This document shows, piece after piece, positions 6,500 to 7,972 of a stretch of 7,972 nt of DNA (its first letter is position 1; each line of letters begins with the position of its first letter). Both the position numbers and the translations under genes were made by a program. This DNA comes from Chloroflexota bacterium (lineage in GTDB: Bacteria > Chloroflexota > UBA4733). The stretch spans positions 1-7,972 of the forward strand of contig JAICXR010000135.1 in the NCBI GenBank assembly GCA_025980355.1, given 5' to 3'. Below the pieces are notes generated by a model. That model was given only the letters and a program-made list of their open reading frames with translations, made no database searches and had not been told where the DNA came from.

Positions 6500-7258
6500 G
6501 TGGCCAAGATACCGGTTGGACTGCAACTGTACAGTGTGCGCGACCAGCTCAAGGAGGACTTCCAGGGAACGGTGCGGTCCGTGGCGCAGATGGGCTATGC
6601 CGGCGTCGAGCTCGCCGGCTACGGCGGACTGAACGCCAAGGAGCTGCGCGCCCTCCTGGACGGCCTGGGGCTGCAGGTGGCGGGCGACCACGTCGGCTTC
6701 GATCGCCTGGAGAACCAGATGGACGACGTGATCGCCTTCAGCAAGGAGTTGGGGACCACCTACGTCGTCTGCCCGTCGGTGCCGGCCGCCCGGCGGCAGG
6801 ACGCGGCCGGCTGGAAGCAGCTGGCCGCTACCTTGAACGAGATCGGCAAGAAGTGCGTCGATCAAGGGCTGCAGTTCTGCTATCACAACCACAACTTCGA
6901 GTTCGCCCCGGTTGACGGCAGCAACGGCTTCACCTTGCTCTACGCCAACTCCGACCCGCGCTACGTCAAGATGGAGCTGGACATGTACTGGGCGCAGAAG
7001 GGCGGCGATAATGCGGCAGCGATCTTGCAACGCTATCCCGGCCGATGTCCGATTGTCCACCTAAAGGACATGACCGGCGATGCCGAGCAGACGTTTGCGG
7101 AAGTCGGCGAAGGCGTGCTGAACTTCCAACAGGTGTTTCATGCCGCCGCCACCGGCGGCGTTGCCTGGTACGTGGTGGAACAGGATCGTTGTCGGCGTCC
7201 GCCGCTGGAGAGCGTCCAACTCAGCTTGCAGCACCTGCGAGAATGGGGAATGGTCTAA
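6500..7258 (+). CDS. Sugar phosphate isomerase/epimerase (xylose isomerase-like TIM barrel)
   Basis: A 252-residue TIM-barrel protein of the AP-endonuclease-2 / xylose isomerase-like superfamily, whose members isomerise or epimerise sugars and inositols with a divalent metal. It opens with VGLQLYSVRD (6-15), typical of this group, then GYAGVELAGYGG (32-43). Likely metal or catalytic residues are Glu37, His129/His131 and Glu134 in CYHNHNFEF (127-135), Asp161 in MELDMYW (158-164), His187 in VHLKD (186-190) and Glu227 in VVEQD (225-229). It is somewhat shorter than many relatives but appears complete from strand 1 to the final helix. The GTG start has AAAGGA 6 bases upstream (6488-6493). It is transcribed away from pyrE with 135 bases between the two starts, and no clear promoter of its own is visible there. 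The exact substrate cannot be read: this family is poorly resolved by sequence, and no sugar transporter or dehydrogenase is seen beside it. Confidence 0.9.
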   Translation: MAKIPVGLQLYSVRDQLKEDFQGTVRSVAQMGYAGVELAGYGGLNAKELRALLDGLGLQVAGDHVGFDRLENQMDDVIAFSKELGTTYVVCPSVPAARRQDAAGWKQLAATLNEIGKKCVDQGLQFCYHNHNFEFAPVDGSNGFTLLYANSDPRYVKMELDMYWAQKGGDNAAAILQRYPGRCPIVHLKDMTGDAEQTFAEVGEGVLNFQQVFHAAATGGVAWYVVEQDRCRRPPLESVQLSLQHLREWGMV

Positions 7259-7332
7259 TCGTAGGGTGAGAGCCTGCGGTTGTGACTCACTAGCAACAGC
7301 CGTTGGTCCGCTCGTCTTTGCTCTCCGTCGGC

Positions 7333-7364
7333 CACTTGCAAATTCGACAAGTGTCACTTATGCT
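7333..7364 (+). promoter_or_regulatory. Possible promoter with an overlapping dyad
   Basis: TTGCAA (7336-7341) and TATGCT (7359-7364) are 17 bases apart, each matching the consensus at 4 of 6 positions. A 6-bp inverted repeat, CACTTG (7333-7338) and CAAGTG (7348-7353), covers the first box and the spacer and could be an operator. Transcription would begin near 7371, only 5-8 bases before the possible start codons, which would make the message nearly leaderless. Evidence is sequence only, and such matches arise by chance. Confidence 0.3.
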
Positions 7365-7378
7365 TAGGAAACGACGTG

Positions 7379-7672
7379 ATGGCGGGAATGAGGAGAGCGG
7401 TGCCGAAGCTTTTGCGAAGATTGACTTCCGACGATTATCGACGGCGAGGAGCGGGGACGCCGCAATTGGACCTCGCCCCATATACCGAGATTTTGCACGG
7501 TCTGTCCGTTGGCGAGGGGGCGGAAGTCGCCCTGGAGCCGAATGAGAAGCAACGGGTGGTGAAGCGGCGCTTCTCCATGGCGGCCTCGCTCGGCGGCCAC
7601 GCCATCAAGTGGCGTACGGCGTCGGAAGGGCATCTGCGTTTCCAACTGATCCCGAAGAATCCGCCGAAATAG
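7379..7672 (+). CDS. Small basic protein of unknown function
   Basis: I do not recognise a named family. The 97-residue product has a basic N-terminus rich in Arg, a middle part ending GLSVGEGAEVALEPNEKQ, and a conserved-looking basic C-terminal block KRRFSMAASLGGHAIKWRT followed by a short beta-like end (LRFQLIPK). The pattern of paired basics, small helix and final strand recalls short helix-strand units in small proteins of high-GC bacteria, possibly nucleic-acid binding, but this is an impression. Codon use is less GC-biased than in its neighbours in the first half and normal in the second. ATG 7379 has AGGA 9 bases upstream; GTG 7376 (spacing 6) and ATG 7388 are alternatives. No membrane segment or signal peptide is seen. 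The next gene starts 5 bases after its stop, so they are probably one operon. Confidence 0.6.
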   Translation: MAGMRRAVPKLLRRLTSDDYRRRGAGTPQLDLAPYTEILHGLSVGEGAEVALEPNEKQRVVKRRFSMAASLGGHAIKWRTASEGHLRFQLIPKNPPK

Positions 7673-7677
7673 CGGTC

Positions 7678-7972
7678 GTGCCGCAAAACAGTGCGGCGTC
7701 GCCGGAGCTCCCGGAGTCGCTCGCCGTGGTCGGCCTATCGGGCGCGGAGTTCCGGTTGGCGGCGGAGTCCGCGCCGCCGCTGGAGCGGGCGCTGGCCAAT
7801 CGCGACGTCACCCGCACCTATCTGCTGGACATCATCGCCACCGTCCGCGCCAAGTACCCGCCGGAGATCTTCCCGACGCAGCTGGTGCAGGCGCTGGGCG
7901 AGGCGCTCCGCGCCCTCCCCGTCCCCTGGCTCCGCGAGTTCGCCTACGCCGGGATGCTGGCGACGTTGCAGA
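7678..7972 (+). CDS. Unknown protein, 3' end cut by window edge
   Basis: A reading frame starts at GTG 7678 and stays open through the last base, giving 98 visible residues. Third codon positions are G or C in roughly nine of ten codons, far more biased than in other frames, which is good evidence for real coding. The visible protein has a short Pro/Ser/Ala-rich beginning, then mostly predicted helix: PPLERALANRDVTRTYLLDI (33-52), a second helical stretch around QLVQALGEALRAL (68-80), and PVPWLREFAYAGMLATLQ (81-98). I see no known motif, and no function can be given. No clear ribosome site precedes the GTG; with only 5 bases after the preceding stop, re-initiation by the same ribosomes is likely. 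A start further downstream, such as GTG 7726, cannot be excluded. Confidence 0.7.
   Translation, partial: MPQNSAASPELPESLAVVGLSGAEFRLAAESAPPLERALANRDVTRTYLLDIIATVRAKYPPEIFPTQLVQALGEALRALPVPWLREFAYAGMLATLQ

Noticed and set aside
7266..7290. Weak hairpin GTGAG / CTCAC after the isomerase gene
   Set aside because: Only 5 bp with a 15-base loop and no T tract, so it is not supported as a terminator.
7303..7545. Open frame of 80 codons on the + strand overlapping the small basic protein
   Set aside because: No ribosome site, no protein-like pattern, and it starts upstream of the likely promoter; the frame at 7379 has the better-looking protein.

Overview
This is a GC-rich, almost fully coding window (no gene-free stretch exceeds about 190 bases). 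Codon third positions are mostly G or C, GTG and TTG starts are common, and genes are tightly packed or overlapping. Gene content and protein flavour (a Gld-type ABC module with a DUF4340 protein, a UMP-synthase-like PyrE, a 'DQGTTG' glycerol kinase) suggest a bacterium, possibly Chloroflexota such as a Thermomicrobia relative. That assignment is inference: no marker gene here fixes the taxon.

Positions 1-3906 (+) hold one apparent operon for an ABC export-type system: an ATPase (GldA-like, first codon probably just outside the window), an ABC-2 permease (GldF-like, overlapping by 4 bases), a membrane-anchored GldG-like auxiliary protein (TTG start abutting the permease stop), and a short membrane-anchored DUF4340 protein. 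The ATPase and permease form the core; the last two carry extracytoplasmic domains. The substrate cannot be read from the sequence.

Positions 3907-4095 separate this operon from a convergent gene pair and hold a striking nested palindrome: a 31-bp perfect inverted repeat whose arms are themselves hairpins, flanked by two further hairpins. It may act as a bidirectional terminator and looks like a REP-type dispersed element.

Positions 4096-6439 (-) carry an orotate phosphoribosyltransferase-like gene (pyrE) overlapping glycerol kinase (glpK) by 8 bases, downstream of a good sigma-70-type promoter. The PyrE-like protein resembles the OPRT half of eukaryotic UMP synthase but lacks the usual lysines of the catalytic loop, so its activity deserves testing.

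Positions 6500-7258 (+) encode a divergently transcribed TIM-barrel sugar phosphate isomerase/epimerase. After a 120-base gap with a possible promoter come a small basic protein of unknown function and, 5 bases later, the start of another unknown gene that runs off the right edge. No tRNA, rRNA, CRISPR array, transposase or phage gene was seen.
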